The notes: generated by a model not told the origin, from the sequence alone. Counted from the stretch's first letter, positions 1 to 9,663 are shown. The stretch: DNA of 64,000 bases from Rs1 sp029027825 (GCA_029027825.1 CP093399.1:2170001-2234000); one strand, 5' to 3'. Translations and numbers: made by a program.

Positions 1-804
1 ATACTCAGCTTCGCGTGCCACTTTATAAGTATCGAGAATATCTAAACCGTTACAGCGCATATAATTAAGTGCCGGTCTTTGAGAAAAGCCCGCTTCAATC
101 CAGCCACCTGGGGTTTTAGTCGATATACCGATGCCGTTATCTTCACAGATAAAGACCAGCGGCATCGGGATATTTTGATAAGCGGACCAACAGGCGCTAT
201 TAAAAGCCCCCTGTGAGGTTGAATGGTTGGCCGAGGCATCGCCAAAACTTGCCAGCACCACCGAATCATGCCGCATTTGCATATTATCGGGCCGATGGCG
301 ACGGGAGAGGCCGATACTATATGCAGCGCCGACTGCTTTAGGTAGATGTGATGCGATAGTACTAGTCTGTGGCGGAATAAACAGTGCTTTTGATCCCAGT
401 ACTTTATGACGGCCACCGGAAATAGGGTCATCTGCAGAGGCGCTAAAGCTCAATAACATATCCCAGGTGGGGGTTTGACCAGACAGCAATTTGGACCGTT
501 GGATAAAAAAGGCCGCATCTCTATAGTGTAAAAATGCCATATCATCGACTCTAAACGCTGCCGAAATGGCCGCATTTCCCTCGTGCCCAGAACTGCCTAT
601 GGTATAAAACCCTTCACCTCGAGCCTGCATTTTCCGTGAGGTTCGGTCCAACTGTCTGCTTAATATTTGACTTTCAAAAATTTCCATCAGCTTACTCTTA
701 CTCAGCCCCGATTGGGCTAAGCTGACCGTTGATAAGCGCTTTGGCAAATCGTTAGTTGACAGTTTTTCTAAAAAATTAAGGTGTACAACCTCGGCACGAT
801 CCAT
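1..804 (-). CDS. 2-oxoacid (branched-chain) dehydrogenase E1, alpha part, partial
   Basis: This is the N-terminal 268 residues of a thiamine-diphosphate-dependent 2-oxoacid dehydrogenase E1; the rest lies beyond the left edge. The start ATG is at 804-802, preceded on the minus strand by a good GGTGGAG ribosome site. The TPP-binding signature begins with GDAS at residues 188-191 and continues to N193 and an NGIGIS segment. A segment reading ISGGRHKVLG at about 129-138 and PPQTSTIASHLPKA after it are typical of the E1 type in which alpha and beta parts are fused in one chain, so the complete gene may be such a fusion (inference, since the beta part is not visible). The reaction is oxidative decarboxylation of a branched-chain 2-oxoacid and acyl transfer to the E2 lipoyl domain in the cytoplasm. 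The exact substrate cannot be read from this fragment. Confidence 0.85.
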   Translation of the reverse strand, partial: MDRAEVVHLNFLEKLSTNDLPKRLSTVSLAQSGLSKSKLMEIFESQILSRQLDRTSRKMQARGEGFYTIGSSGHEGNAAISAAFRVDDMAFLHYRDAAFFIQRSKLLSGQTPTWDMLLSFSASADDPISGGRHKVLGSKALFIPPQTSTIASHLPKAVGAAYSIGLSRRHRPDNMQMRHDSVVLASFGDASANHSTSQGAFNSACWSAYQNIPMPLVFICEDNGIGISTKTPGGWIEAGFSQRPALNYMRCNGLDILDTYKVAREAEY

Positions 805-1345
805 ATAAAAACTCCACCAGTTACAGCCAACCTACAAAAACAAAATCAATAATAGACTAGTCAAATTTGATTAAATTCATGAGTTTAAAAATTTGTAAAG
901 AAGTTATAGCACGCTTTTCACCACGGGGTACTGATCAATTAAAATTTACTGCCTATTTTGTATGTTTAAACTCACCTAAAAAGCTTTATGTCAAAAGAAC
1001 TGCAAAAAAATAAATTATTTAACGGTACACAAAGCTGTCGCTAGCAAGCCATCGGCACCCACTCACCGAAGATCGCCGCTGATCTAGCTATTAGCATGAT
1101 GATGCGATTGATTTTTAGCAAAAAAACTGCATAATTGACCGCTGCTCAATAGAGCTGATATTTTGCCATTTATACGCTATATCTAGATTGTCATTTATAC
1201 AATTTTGGATCGGTGATTTCAAAGTGAAAACAGTATGCTGAGGTTTGGTCATCAGCACTGTTAATTCAAGCTCTGAATTAGCACTCTAGATGCTCACTGG
1301 CTGCTAAATAAATTATATTTCCCCACTACTTGTAGAATTCACCCG
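805..1345. other. Intergenic region between E1 and speA
   Basis: No gene is supported in these 541 bases. It must carry promoters for both flanking, divergently transcribed genes. From about 1208 the text GATCGGTGATTTCAAAGTG resembles one end of the CCTGAATC repeat family found at 36451, 39422 and 40498, so a decayed copy may sit here, though the rest has diverged too far to delimit. No factor-independent terminator was seen. Confidence 0.4.
1108..1135 (+). promoter_or_regulatory. Possible sigma-70 promoter for speA
   Basis: TTGATT at 1108-1113 and CATAAT at 1130-1135 are 16 bases apart, a reasonable -35/-10 pair reading towards speA. It would leave a leader of about 200 bases. Such matches occur by chance in AT-rich DNA, so this is tentative. 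Confidence 0.3.
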
Positions 1346-3298
1346 ATGTCTAACACTAACTCAAATAAATCAAACCACCCAACCACCACTGGCCAATGGA
1401 GCGTCAGCGACAGTAAAAAACTCTATGCTATTCATGAATGGGGGGCTGGCTATTTCGATATATCGAGCAGTGGTGATGTTCAAGTTTGTGTCAATACTAC
1501 AGGCCAAAAGACCGCCGTTTCACTATTGGAAATAGTCGCTGGCATGCAAGAGCGGGGCTTGGAAATGCCAACTGTGCTACGTATTGAAAATTTACTAGAT
1601 CAGAGAATAAAAGAGCTCAACGAAGCCTTTATCCGCGCGATTGCACAAAATAATTACCAGGGAAAGTACCGAGGTGTTTTCCCCATCAAGGTAAATCAGC
1701 AATGCCATGTTATCGAAGAGATAGCCGCTTTCGGCAGCAGTTTCAATCACGGTTTAGAGGCGGGTTCTAAAGCAGAGCTGATCATCGCTCTATCGCAGCT
1801 AAAAGATCACGATAGTTTAATTATTTGCAATGGCTACAAAGATACTGAATTTGTCGATTTAGGCTTATACGCAATCCAGCTGGGAATCCAATGTTTCTTT
1901 GTTCTGGAAACACCTGCCGAATTGCCAATTATCTTAGAGCGTTCTAAGGCACTGGGCATAAAGCCGCTAATCGGCACGCGCATCAAATCGTCGGTGATCG
2001 TTGATGGACACTGGAATGCAGACAGTGGCGATCGATCGATATTTGGCCTTTCTACTTCTAGCTTACTCGAAGTTGTCACCCAGCTAAAATCTGCCGATAT
2101 GCTAGACTGTCTGCAATTACTGCACTGTCACCTCGGCTCACAAATCCCCAACATCCGCAATATCCGCACCGGTGTTCAAGAAGCTTGTCGCTTTTATAGC
2201 GGCTTGATTTCCGAGGGAGCGCCGATGGGTTATCTAGATTTAGGAGGCGGTTTAGCGGTGGATTACGAGGGTGCTAGAACTAACAGTACTCACAGTATGA
2301 ATTATCAACTGGATGAGTATTGCGTCAATATTGTCGAGACAATTACCGAGAGTTTAACCCCGTTAAACATCGCTCATCCGACAATTATCACAGAATCCGG
2401 CCGCGCCACCGTCGCCTACTCATCACTATTACTCTTTAATGTATTGGATGTGCGCAATCATGATCCACAGCCACTCCCGGTAGCGTTAGGCAGCGATGAC
2501 CACGAAACTCTACACAACTTATTTGCAGTTTTATCAGCAATCAACCACCAGACGTTCCAAGAGTGCTACAACGATGCCCTCTACTATCGAGATGAAATAA
2601 GAGAGCTATTTAGACGCGGCCAAGTAGGGTTGCGTGATCGAGCAATGGCCGACAATATCACCCTTGCAGTGCTGGAGAAAATTGCCAAAATTCTCAAGAG
2701 TATAGATCGCGTACCACCAGAATTAGAAAATCTTCCGGAGTTGCTTTGTGATATTTACTACGGAAATTTTAGTTTATTTCAATCGCTACCCGATATTTGG
2801 GCAATCGACCAAGTTTTTCCGGTCATGCCAATTCACCGCTTAAATGAGCAGCCGACCCGCGAGGCGATTATTGCGGATATCACTTGTGACTGTGATGGTA
2901 AAATTGATAAATTCATCTCCCCCCAGGGGATCAGAAATACTTTACCGCTGCACCCTTTAAAGGAAAACCAAGAATATTATATCGGGGTGTTTTTAGTCGG
3001 TGCCTATCAAGAAACTTTAGGTGATTTACACAATTTGTTTGGCGATACCAACGTGGTCAGCGTTAAAATCAATCCAGATGCCAGTTTTGATTTTGTCCGC
3101 GAGTTCCAAGGAGACAGTATTTCCGACGTGCTCAGTTATGTCGAGTACGAACCCAAACAAATGTTAGAACAATTCAGACGTAAAGCTGAACAAGCTGTAC
3201 GAGATAAAAAAATCAGCGCCGCTCAACGCCAACGCATGCTATTAGCTTTTAAAGATAGCTTACAAGGCTATACCTATTTTGAGCGCGAACAACATTAA
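1346..3298 (+). CDS. speA: Biosynthetic arginine decarboxylase
   Basis: The 650-residue product matches the length and sequence of SpeA (E. coli about 658). It decarboxylates L-arginine to agmatine with pyridoxal phosphate and is the first step of the polyamine cluster that follows. The PLP lysine is K115 in the segment VFPIKVNQQ; the alanine-racemase-like barrel follows, including the GSKAELI and HCHLGSQI segments, and the LDLGGGLAVDYEG stretch near residue 300. The start ATG has only a weak ribosome site. The next gene begins 15 bases after the stop, so the two are probably cotranscribed. There is no sign of truncation. Assignment is confident from the family; activity is inferred. Confidence 0.96.
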   Translation: MSNTNSNKSNHPTTTGQWSVSDSKKLYAIHEWGAGYFDISSSGDVQVCVNTTGQKTAVSLLEIVAGMQERGLEMPTVLRIENLLDQRIKELNEAFIRAIAQNNYQGKYRGVFPIKVNQQCHVIEEIAAFGSSFNHGLEAGSKAELIIALSQLKDHDSLIICNGYKDTEFVDLGLYAIQLGIQCFFVLETPAELPIILERSKALGIKPLIGTRIKSSVIVDGHWNADSGDRSIFGLSTSSLLEVVTQLKSADMLDCLQLLHCHLGSQIPNIRNIRTGVQEACRFYSGLISEGAPMGYLDLGGGLAVDYEGARTNSTHSMNYQLDEYCVNIVETITESLTPLNIAHPTIITESGRATVAYSSLLLFNVLDVRNHDPQPLPVALGSDDHETLHNLFAVLSAINHQTFQECYNDALYYRDEIRELFRRGQVGLRDRAMADNITLAVLEKIAKILKSIDRVPPELENLPELLCDIYYGNFSLFQSLPDIWAIDQVFPVMPIHRLNEQPTREAIIADITCDCDGKIDKFISPQGIRNTLPLHPLKENQEYYIGVFLVGAYQETLGDLHNLFGDTNVVSVKINPDASFDFVREFQGDSISDVLSYVEYEPKQMLEQFRRKAEQAVRDKKISAAQRQRMLLAFKDSLQGYTYFEREQH

Positions 3299-3313
3299 GA
3301 TAGAGGATTTAAG

Positions 3314-4534
3314 ATGTCCAAAGTAGTTATTATTGGAGCCGGCGGAGTCGGTGGAGTAGTCGTGCAAAAGTGTGCTCAAGTAGCCGATATTTTCACTGAT
3401 ATTTTACTTGCCAGTCGCACTGAATCAAAGTGCGTGAAAATTGCCGCGCAAGTTAAAGAGCGAACCGGAGTGACAATTCGCACCGCACAAATTGATGCGG
3501 ATGACGTACCGGCACTGGTCGCGTTGCTACAAGCTGAGCAACCCAAACTAGTGATCAACGTGGCACTTCCCTATCAGGATTTGACCATTATGGATGCCTG
3601 TTTAGAAGCGGGCGTGCACTATATGGACACCGCCAATTACGAGCCTTTGGACACCGCTAAATTTGAATACAAATGGCAGTGGGCCTACCAGCAGAAATTC
3701 CAACAAGCGGGACTTACCGCACTGTTGGGCAGTGGTTTTGATCCCGGCGCCACTAACGTGTTTACCGCATATGTGGCCAAGCATTACTTTGATGAAATCC
3801 ATGAGCTAGATATTATTGACGTCAATGGCGGCGACCACGGCTATCCATTTGCGACTAACTTCAATCCAGAAATTAATATTAGAGAAGTAACCGCCGAGTG
3901 TCGCCACTGGGAAAATGGTGAGTTTATAACCACCGACGCCATGTCTAAAAAGGCCAGTTTCACTTGTCCGGAAGATGTCGGCAGCTACAATATTTATCGA
4001 ATGTATCATGAAGAATTAGAGTCGCTTACCAAGCACTATCCCAGTCTTAAACGCGCTCAATTTTGGATGAGTTTTGGCGACAGTTATCTCAAGCACTTAG
4101 AAGTCCTCAGCAATGTCGGTCTGACGGGGATCGAGCCAATAGAATTCAACGGTCAACAGATTGTACCAATTCAATTTTTGGCCAAGTTACTGCCCGACCC
4201 ATCCTCTCTGGGCCCGCGTACAGTAGGACGTACTTGTATCGGCGTGGTAGTGCGCGGTATAAAAGACGGCAAACAAAAAATTGTCTATTGTTACAATATT
4301 TGCGACCACCAAGCTTGCTATAAAGAAGTGGGATCACAGGCGATTTCCTACACCACTGGTGTACCGGCAATGATTGGTGCAAAACAAATGCTCGAGGGAA
4401 ATTGGATTAAACCTGGAGTGTGGAATATCGAACAATTCGACCCAGACCGCTTTATGCAAGATATGCAAGAGTATGGATTACCGTGGAAAATACTTGAATT
4501 AGATTCCTTTAGCTTGGACGAGTTAGATTCTTGA
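3314..4534 (+). CDS. Carboxynorspermidine/carboxyspermidine dehydrogenase (saccharopine dehydrogenase family)
   Basis: The 406-residue protein begins with a Rossmann fold (VVIIGAGGVGGVV, residues 4-16) and has the saccharopine-dehydrogenase-like body, including a GFDPGATNVFTAY segment near residue 142. Members of this subfamily next to nspC reduce the Schiff base formed between aspartate semialdehyde and a diamine with NADPH, giving carboxyspermidine (from putrescine) or carboxynorspermidine (from diaminopropane). Because speA and speB flank it and make putrescine, carboxyspermidine is the more likely product here (inference). A clear ribosome site, GAGG, lies eight bases before the ATG. It follows speA by 15 bases. 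Length is normal for the family. Confidence 0.93.
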   Translation: MSKVVIIGAGGVGGVVVQKCAQVADIFTDILLASRTESKCVKIAAQVKERTGVTIRTAQIDADDVPALVALLQAEQPKLVINVALPYQDLTIMDACLEAGVHYMDTANYEPLDTAKFEYKWQWAYQQKFQQAGLTALLGSGFDPGATNVFTAYVAKHYFDEIHELDIIDVNGGDHGYPFATNFNPEINIREVTAECRHWENGEFITTDAMSKKASFTCPEDVGSYNIYRMYHEELESLTKHYPSLKRAQFWMSFGDSYLKHLEVLSNVGLTGIEPIEFNGQQIVPIQFLAKLLPDPSSLGPRTVGRTCIGVVVRGIKDGKQKIVYCYNICDHQACYKEVGSQAISYTTGVPAMIGAKQMLEGNWIKPGVWNIEQFDPDRFMQDMQEYGLPWKILELDSFSLDELDS

Positions 4535-4572
4535 CTTCAGAGGCTATCGAAGAAAGTAGCCAACGATGATAA

Positions 4573-4664
4573 GGCGAGAAAAAATGCTAAAATAGCTGAA
4601 TCATGGTACCCACTTTATCGGTATTATGCTTTCAGATAAGCATTTTTAGCTATTTTTTAACGCC
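4573..4664. repeat. Imperfect inverted repeat in the casdh-nspC gap
   Basis: The 396-base gap 4535-4930 contains no gene. Within it AAAAATGCT at 4580-4588 is matched by its exact reverse complement at 4639-4647, and the longer arms GGCGAGAAAAAATGCT and AGCTATTTTTTAACGCC flank it. The T-rich right arm could act as a terminator or attenuator inside the polyamine cluster. The order of words (AAGGC, GGTACCCACTTT, TTTTTAACGCC) resembles the 200-bp family at 55288, so a diverged relative of that element is possible. The remainder of the gap shows nothing recognisable. Confidence 0.4.
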
Positions 4665-4930
4665 AAGTCATCGAGTGCAGTACTCTTGGGAATCTCATAA
4701 ATACCGAACTGTGGCGAAGTCAGCAACTTCGCCGTATTATCAGCCTAACACTTAGCTGATTAGCTTCCCTCATACCTTGTTTTGCACGATCGAGACAACC
4801 AGAATATCGAGGGTCAGCACCAAGGATTACCGAATATAACGCGCTATTTAACACTAATCTGACTAGAGCAGATTCCCCCGTTTTAGCATTTTACGTAACA
4901 GCAACAGATATACGTTAGACAATTGAGATT

Positions 4931-6118
4931 ATGGGTATGCAATTCACTGATTTTTCCAAACTAGACCTAACACGGCTTCCCTCTCCTTGCTTTGTCGTAG
5001 ACCAAGTGGCCATTGAGCGAAATTTAGCTATTTTACAGCAAGTGGCACAAGCCAGTGGAGCCAAAGTATTGGCGGCACTAAAAGCCTTCTCCATGTGGCA
5101 TTTAGGCGAGTTAACCGCCAGTTATTTAGATGGCACTTGCGCCAGCGGCTTACACGAGGCTCTGCTGGCAAAAGACGCTTATCAGGCACTGGGAAAAAAC
5201 AGTGAAATACACGTTTACAGCGCAGCGTTCAGTCAAGACGATTTGCAACAGCTGCTGCAGTTTGCCGATCACATCGTATTCAACAGTCTTAGCCAGTGGC
5301 AACGATTTCACAGTATCAATGCACAAGCTAAACAACAGCGGCCAAGCTTAGAGTTTGGCTTGCGCATCAACCCAGAACACTCAGAAGGTAGCGTGTCTAT
5401 TTATGATCCTTGTGCGCCACAATCACGGTTGGGGATACGTATTGCCGACTTAGAAAACCAAGATTTAAGCGGGATTAGCGGTCTTCATTTCCACACATTG
5501 TGTGAACAAGGATTTAGCGAGCTAGACCGCACTCTCAATGCGGTAGAAGAGAAGTTCGGCCATTTACTGGAACAGATGAGCTGGGTTAACTTTGGCGGTG
5601 GCCACCACATTACCGCACCCGGCTACGACATCGCTGGACTGACGGCAAGAATTAAAGCCTTTTCCGAAAAATACCAAGTACAAGTTTACCTTGAGCCGGG
5701 TGAAGCAATTGCGCTAGGCAGTGGCATACTTTGTGCACAAGTGCTGGATATTATAGAAAGTGACGGCCAGCAGGCAATTTTAGATACCTCGGCCACCTGC
5801 CATATGCCCGACACCTTAGAAATGCCCTATCGAGCGGATATATTAGCTGCTGGCAAACTAGATCAATACCCGTACAATTATCGCCTAGGCGGATTGACTT
5901 GTCTGGCGGGAGATGTAATCAATGACTACAGTTTTTTGCAGCCACTCGTCATTGGCCAGCGCCTAATATTTGAAGATATGGCGCACTACACTATGGTAAA
6001 AACCAGCACTTTTAACGGCACAAAACTACCGGCGATTGCCCTGTGGAATTCAAAAACCGATCAGCTTAAGATAATTAAAGAGTTTGGCTACGACGACTTT
6101 AAACAGCGCTTGTCTTAA
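4931..6118 (+). CDS. nspC: Carboxynorspermidine/carboxyspermidine decarboxylase
   Basis: The 395-residue product is a fold-III PLP decarboxylase of the NspC type, which removes the carboxyl group from carboxyspermidine or carboxynorspermidine to yield spermidine or norspermidine. The PLP lysine is K51 in VLAALKAFSMW. The phosphate-binding EPGEAIALGSG segment and the DTSATCHMPDTLEMPYRA stretch, characteristic of the family, are present. Two in-frame ATG codons, at 4931 and 4937, are possible starts; the first is given, with TTGAGA upstream. It lies about 400 bases after the dehydrogenase, so it may have its own promoter or be coupled by read-through of the hairpin region. It ends 24 bases before speB. 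Confidence 0.95.
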   Translation: MGMQFTDFSKLDLTRLPSPCFVVDQVAIERNLAILQQVAQASGAKVLAALKAFSMWHLGELTASYLDGTCASGLHEALLAKDAYQALGKNSEIHVYSAAFSQDDLQQLLQFADHIVFNSLSQWQRFHSINAQAKQQRPSLEFGLRINPEHSEGSVSIYDPCAPQSRLGIRIADLENQDLSGISGLHFHTLCEQGFSELDRTLNAVEEKFGHLLEQMSWVNFGGGHHITAPGYDIAGLTARIKAFSEKYQVQVYLEPGEAIALGSGILCAQVLDIIESDGQQAILDTSATCHMPDTLEMPYRADILAAGKLDQYPYNYRLGGLTCLAGDVINDYSFLQPLVIGQRLIFEDMAHYTMVKTSTFNGTKLPAIALWNSKTDQLKIIKEFGYDDFKQRLS

Positions 6119-6142
6119 ACCTGATACATAAAGAGACTTAAC

Positions 6143-7033
6143 ATGACCGACGACTCGCTTAACTACCCTATTTTTTTAGGTTCAGAAATTGATCAGCCCC
6201 AGCCGACAGCAGCGGCTTTTCACATCCTTCCTGTGCCCTACGAAAAGACCGTCTCCTACGGGGGAGGAACCGGTAAGGGTCCCGCGGCGATTATAGCCGC
6301 TTCTTGGCAACTGGAAGAGTGGGACGGAAAGAGTAAGCCCTGCACTCAGGGGATTTATACTTGCCCCACAGTTGACTGTCAGGGAGCTCCTGCCCAAGTG
6401 ATTGACAATATTGCCGCAGCCACTGTAAACATCATCAAATCCGGAGCAATGCCAATTGTTCTCGGCGGCGAACACACCGTTACTTACGGGGTTGCCAAGG
6501 GGCTTAAAGAGGCGGGTTTCGATGATTTTGGCATAGTACAAATTGATGCCCACGCAGATTTGCGTGAAGCTTACGAAGGCGATCAATTATCCCACGCCTC
6601 AGTAATGAAACGCTGTGTAGACTTAGGCATCCCACTTTATCAACTGGGTATTCGAGCTTATTGTGAAGAGGAAATGCAAATTCGCGCCGAGCATAATGTT
6701 TATTTTCAGGATGCTGATGAATTGGTTCCGCACAATATACAGACCATCACCCTTCCCGATGATTTTCCCAAAAAAGTATTCTTCACCTTAGACATCGATG
6801 GTTTAGATCCCGCTGTTTTCCCCTCCACTGGTACACCAGTACCTGGTGGGTTAGGATGGTATCAAACATTGAGCTTATTTGAGTCAGTGGTTAAACAACG
6901 AGAAATCATCGGTTTCGATATTATGGAATTCGCGCCGATTGAAGGTTTTCACGCCTATGATTTTGCCGCGGCACTACTCACCTACAAGATGATGGGAATC
7001 GTTGCTCGACATCAGGGCGCAGCCCAATCTTGA
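6143..7033 (+). CDS. speB: Agmatinase
   Basis: The 296-residue protein is a ureohydrolase that splits agmatine into putrescine and urea. The two-manganese site is intact: H111 in GGEHTVT, D135/H137/D139 in DAHADLR, and D217/D219 in LDIDGLDP. It therefore connects speA to the carboxyspermidine branch, completing arginine to spermidine within one cluster. The start ATG at 6143 follows an AGAGA sequence. Other ureohydrolases (arginase, formimidoylglutamase) share the motifs, but the polyamine context favours agmatinase. The next gene starts 52 bases downstream. Confidence 0.92.
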   Translation: MTDDSLNYPIFLGSEIDQPQPTAAAFHILPVPYEKTVSYGGGTGKGPAAIIAASWQLEEWDGKSKPCTQGIYTCPTVDCQGAPAQVIDNIAAATVNIIKSGAMPIVLGGEHTVTYGVAKGLKEAGFDDFGIVQIDAHADLREAYEGDQLSHASVMKRCVDLGIPLYQLGIRAYCEEEMQIRAEHNVYFQDADELVPHNIQTITLPDDFPKKVFFTLDIDGLDPAVFPSTGTPVPGGLGWYQTLSLFESVVKQREIIGFDIMEFAPIEGFHAYDFAAALLTYKMMGIVARHQGAAQS

Positions 7034-7085
7034 GACTTTACCTACAATATTCTATACAAAATGCACTACCCAACTGAGGAGCATT

Positions 7086-8255
7086 ATGCAGATAGCGATA
7101 CTCGGCGGCGGAATAGGCGGATTAAGTACCGCTATCGCCCTGCTACAAGCGGGCTTCAAGGTCAGCGTTTACGAGCGGCATAGCTCCCCAACCGATATTG
7201 GCGCCGGCATAGTTTGCTGGCCTAACGCTAGTTTTATATTAGAACAGTTAGGCGTTTTAGAACAAGTGGCCCAAATATCGGGCACACTGCTGCACATGCA
7301 CCGCTTCTCCAGCAGTAATCAAAGTTTGGGCTCATTAGATATACATCAACTCAGCCGGAAAATGGGCTATCCCAGTTACTCGGTGTTACGCAAAGATCTG
7401 CTCAAAATTTTGACCCAGCGCTGCTTAGCGCTCAACGGCAGCATTGCCTATCAGCACAAGGTGACAGCTATCTCTGAATACGCACCCGCTAGCGCCAGCG
7501 TACAATTTGCCAACGGTTTAGCTCTTCAGGCGGACGTCATTATCGGCGCCGATGGACGCATGAACTCACTGGCGCGTCAGTATGTAAACCATCATAACGC
7601 GCCTATTTATCAAGGTTTCATCAATTGGATCGGCGTTTACAGCAGCCAAACAGCACTATTCAGTGAGCTTTCAGTATCTGATTACTGGGGAATTGGCGAG
7701 CGTTTTGGCATTGTCCCGGTCTCAAAAAATGTCGCCTATTGGGCTGGGGGAGTGGCCGCCACTAACATAGAAGAGAAGCACCCTGAATTATACCAGCGTG
7801 AATTAAACAGCCTGTTTGCAGACTGGCCCGAGCCGATTACTCAGCTGATTAACGGCACTGCGCAAAAAAACATCAACAAAATTTATGTCCACGACCACAA
7901 CCCAATCACCACTTGGCACAAAGGCAACTTGGTATTACTGGGAGACTCAGCTCATTCGCCTCTTCCGACCTCCGGCCAAGGAGCCTGCCAAGCCTTAGAA
8001 GATGCCTGGCATATCGCTAACTGTCTCACCGAACACAGCGCTAACATCGATCGAGCTTTTAGCCAGTTCACCGAGTTGCGACAGGCGAAAACCACTGCCA
8101 TAACGATGGCAGGTCGCCAGCTGGCAAGCTCTATTTTTAATCGAGATCCGCTGTTTTGTCAGCAGCGCAACACCGCCAGTAAAAACAGCGATTTTAGCCA
8201 ACTAATCACCGGGATGGCCAAAGGCTGGTCTAGCGGTTTACCATTGAGCGTATAA
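7086..8255 (+). CDS. FAD-dependent monooxygenase (PHBH/salicylate hydroxylase-like)
   Basis: The 389-residue product is a flavin hydroxylase of the p-hydroxybenzoate hydroxylase superfamily. The dinucleotide-binding GGGIGG begins at residue 7, the DG motif appears as IIGADGRMN near residue 155, and the second FAD motif is GNLVLLGDSAHSP followed by SGQGACQALEDA. The start at 7086 is chosen because a strong GAGGAG sits just before it; an upstream TTG at 7002 would add 28 unrelated residues overlapping speB. These enzymes use NAD(P)H and O2 to hydroxylate aromatic or related compounds. The substrate is not evident. It sits directly behind the polyamine genes and three bases before a DUF817 gene, so it may belong to the same transcript. 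Confidence 0.88.
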   Translation: MQIAILGGGIGGLSTAIALLQAGFKVSVYERHSSPTDIGAGIVCWPNASFILEQLGVLEQVAQISGTLLHMHRFSSSNQSLGSLDIHQLSRKMGYPSYSVLRKDLLKILTQRCLALNGSIAYQHKVTAISEYAPASASVQFANGLALQADVIIGADGRMNSLARQYVNHHNAPIYQGFINWIGVYSSQTALFSELSVSDYWGIGERFGIVPVSKNVAYWAGGVAATNIEEKHPELYQRELNSLFADWPEPITQLINGTAQKNINKIYVHDHNPITTWHKGNLVLLGDSAHSPLPTSGQGACQALEDAWHIANCLTEHSANIDRAFSQFTELRQAKTTAITMAGRQLASSIFNRDPLFCQQRNTASKNSDFSQLITGMAKGWSSGLPLSV

Positions 8256-8258
8256 CAG

Positions 8259-9062
8259 ATGCAATACCAGTCTATCGTCACCTTCATCCGAGAATTATGG
8301 CTATTTGGCTTAAAGCAAGCATACGCCTGTATCTTCGGCGGCTTCCTGCTAGCAATAATGGTGATCACTAGTTACTGGTATCCACTGGAAAGTATGCACC
8401 GCTACGACTTTATATTCTTGGCGGCGATCGCCTTTCAAATATTTTTATTGGTCACTAAATTAGAGAACATTCGAGAAGCGGTAGTGATTGTCGTTTTTCA
8501 TCTAGTAGCGACAGTTATGGAGCTGTTTAAAACCTCAGATGCGATCGGCTCGTGGCTCTATCCAGAAGACTATTATTTTGGCATCGCAAACGTGCCTCTT
8601 TTCACCGGCTTTATGTACAGCGCGGTAGGTAGTTACATTTCACGAGTGTGGCGGATCTTTGATTTCCAGTATTCACACTATCCTGCAAGGCGCTACACCC
8701 TAGTGTTAGTCTGTTTAATTTATCTCAATTTCTTTACTCATCACTACATCATAGATTTACGCTGGGTGCTATTGGCTGTCACTGCGCTACTATTTTATAA
8801 AACCCAGATCTACTTCAAAATAATTAAAACCCACCGTCATATGCCGCTGTTGCTAGGCTGGTTGCTGGTGGCCTTATTCATCTGGTTTGCTGAAAATCTT
8901 GCGACTTTCAGCAATGTATGGATCTATCCAAATCAACTGGATGAGTGGCAAATGGTTTCTATCGCCAAACTGAGCTCATGGTACTTACTGATGCTGTTAA
9001 GTTTTGTTTTAGTCTCATTAATCAACCCAGTCAAACCCCACACTACTCACAGAGCCGATTAA
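8259..9062 (+). CDS. DUF817 family integral membrane protein
   Basis: The 267-residue protein is strongly hydrophobic with about seven to eight predicted membrane segments. Conserved family text includes LVTKLENIREA, the GSWLYPEDYYFGI segment and NVPLFTGFMYSAVGSY, which identify DUF817. The function of the family is not established. The gene begins three bases after the monooxygenase stop, so the two are almost certainly translated from one message. Paired conserved acidic, tyrosine and tryptophan residues in the middle segments suggest an enzyme or transporter, but nothing more specific can be supported. Confidence 0.85.
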   Translation: MQYQSIVTFIRELWLFGLKQAYACIFGGFLLAIMVITSYWYPLESMHRYDFIFLAAIAFQIFLLVTKLENIREAVVIVVFHLVATVMELFKTSDAIGSWLYPEDYYFGIANVPLFTGFMYSAVGSYISRVWRIFDFQYSHYPARRYTLVLVCLIYLNFFTHHYIIDLRWVLLAVTALLFYKTQIYFKIIKTHRHMPLLLGWLLVALFIWFAENLATFSNVWIYPNQLDEWQMVSIAKLSSWYLLMLLSFVLVSLINPVKPHTTHRAD

Positions 9063-9123
9063 ATGCTGCACCCTCGCAGATCTTCGCTTGCTAGGCTGAT
9101 AATGGCAACGTTATACTACTGAT

Positions 9124-9663
9124 ATGAGTCATCCAATATTAGACGAAAATCTCTCGTACACTATCCTCGAGCAAGCTGTCAGAAGCTCTAAAAAAGCGCT
9201 GTTGGTCAAAGCGAGCACAGACCAAGGCTATACGTTTAATAGCATTTTAAACACTGCGGACAATCTGAATTTCACCACGCCTGCTGAGACTAGCCAATCA
9301 TCAAAATTGAGTGTTGGCAGCATTAGAATGAAAGGCTTCGACAAGGATGATTTACTCGCCTTACTCCTAGACCCCGAAGATGTTAATGCCTTAATCGAAT
9401 CGAATATCCAGCCAAATACCAGCTCTGACGATCCGCACAGCACGCTGCTCTCGAGCGCCCATCAAAGTGTCTTAAAACTAGAGGATGTGCTGTATAAAGA
9501 AGATAACTTAGATGAGTATTTACCCGCTGCCGACACAGATAAATGGTACCTGTTTGGTGATCATCAGGTCATTGACAAAGTGATTTCAGGCCCGGGAATG
9601 CAAGACATTCACGATGCACTATTGATGCAACAGCTAATGGTCGAAAATTATGTTGAAAAATAG
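9124..9663 (+). CDS. Hypothetical protein, 179 aa
   Basis: I do not recognise this 179-residue, soluble, acidic protein. It has no signal peptide or membrane segment. The middle (about residues 75-100) is leucine- and aspartate-rich, and the C-terminal third contains aromatic-rich WYLFGDHQVIDK. Codon usage looks like that of the neighbours and the frame is long and clean, so it is probably a real gene. It follows the DUF817 gene by 61 bases on the same strand and may end that transcript. Confidence 0.6.
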   Translation: MSHPILDENLSYTILEQAVRSSKKALLVKASTDQGYTFNSILNTADNLNFTTPAETSQSSKLSVGSIRMKGFDKDDLLALLLDPEDVNALIESNIQPNTSSDDPHSTLLSSAHQSVLKLEDVLYKEDNLDEYLPAADTDKWYLFGDHQVIDKVISGPGMQDIHDALLMQQLMVENYVEK

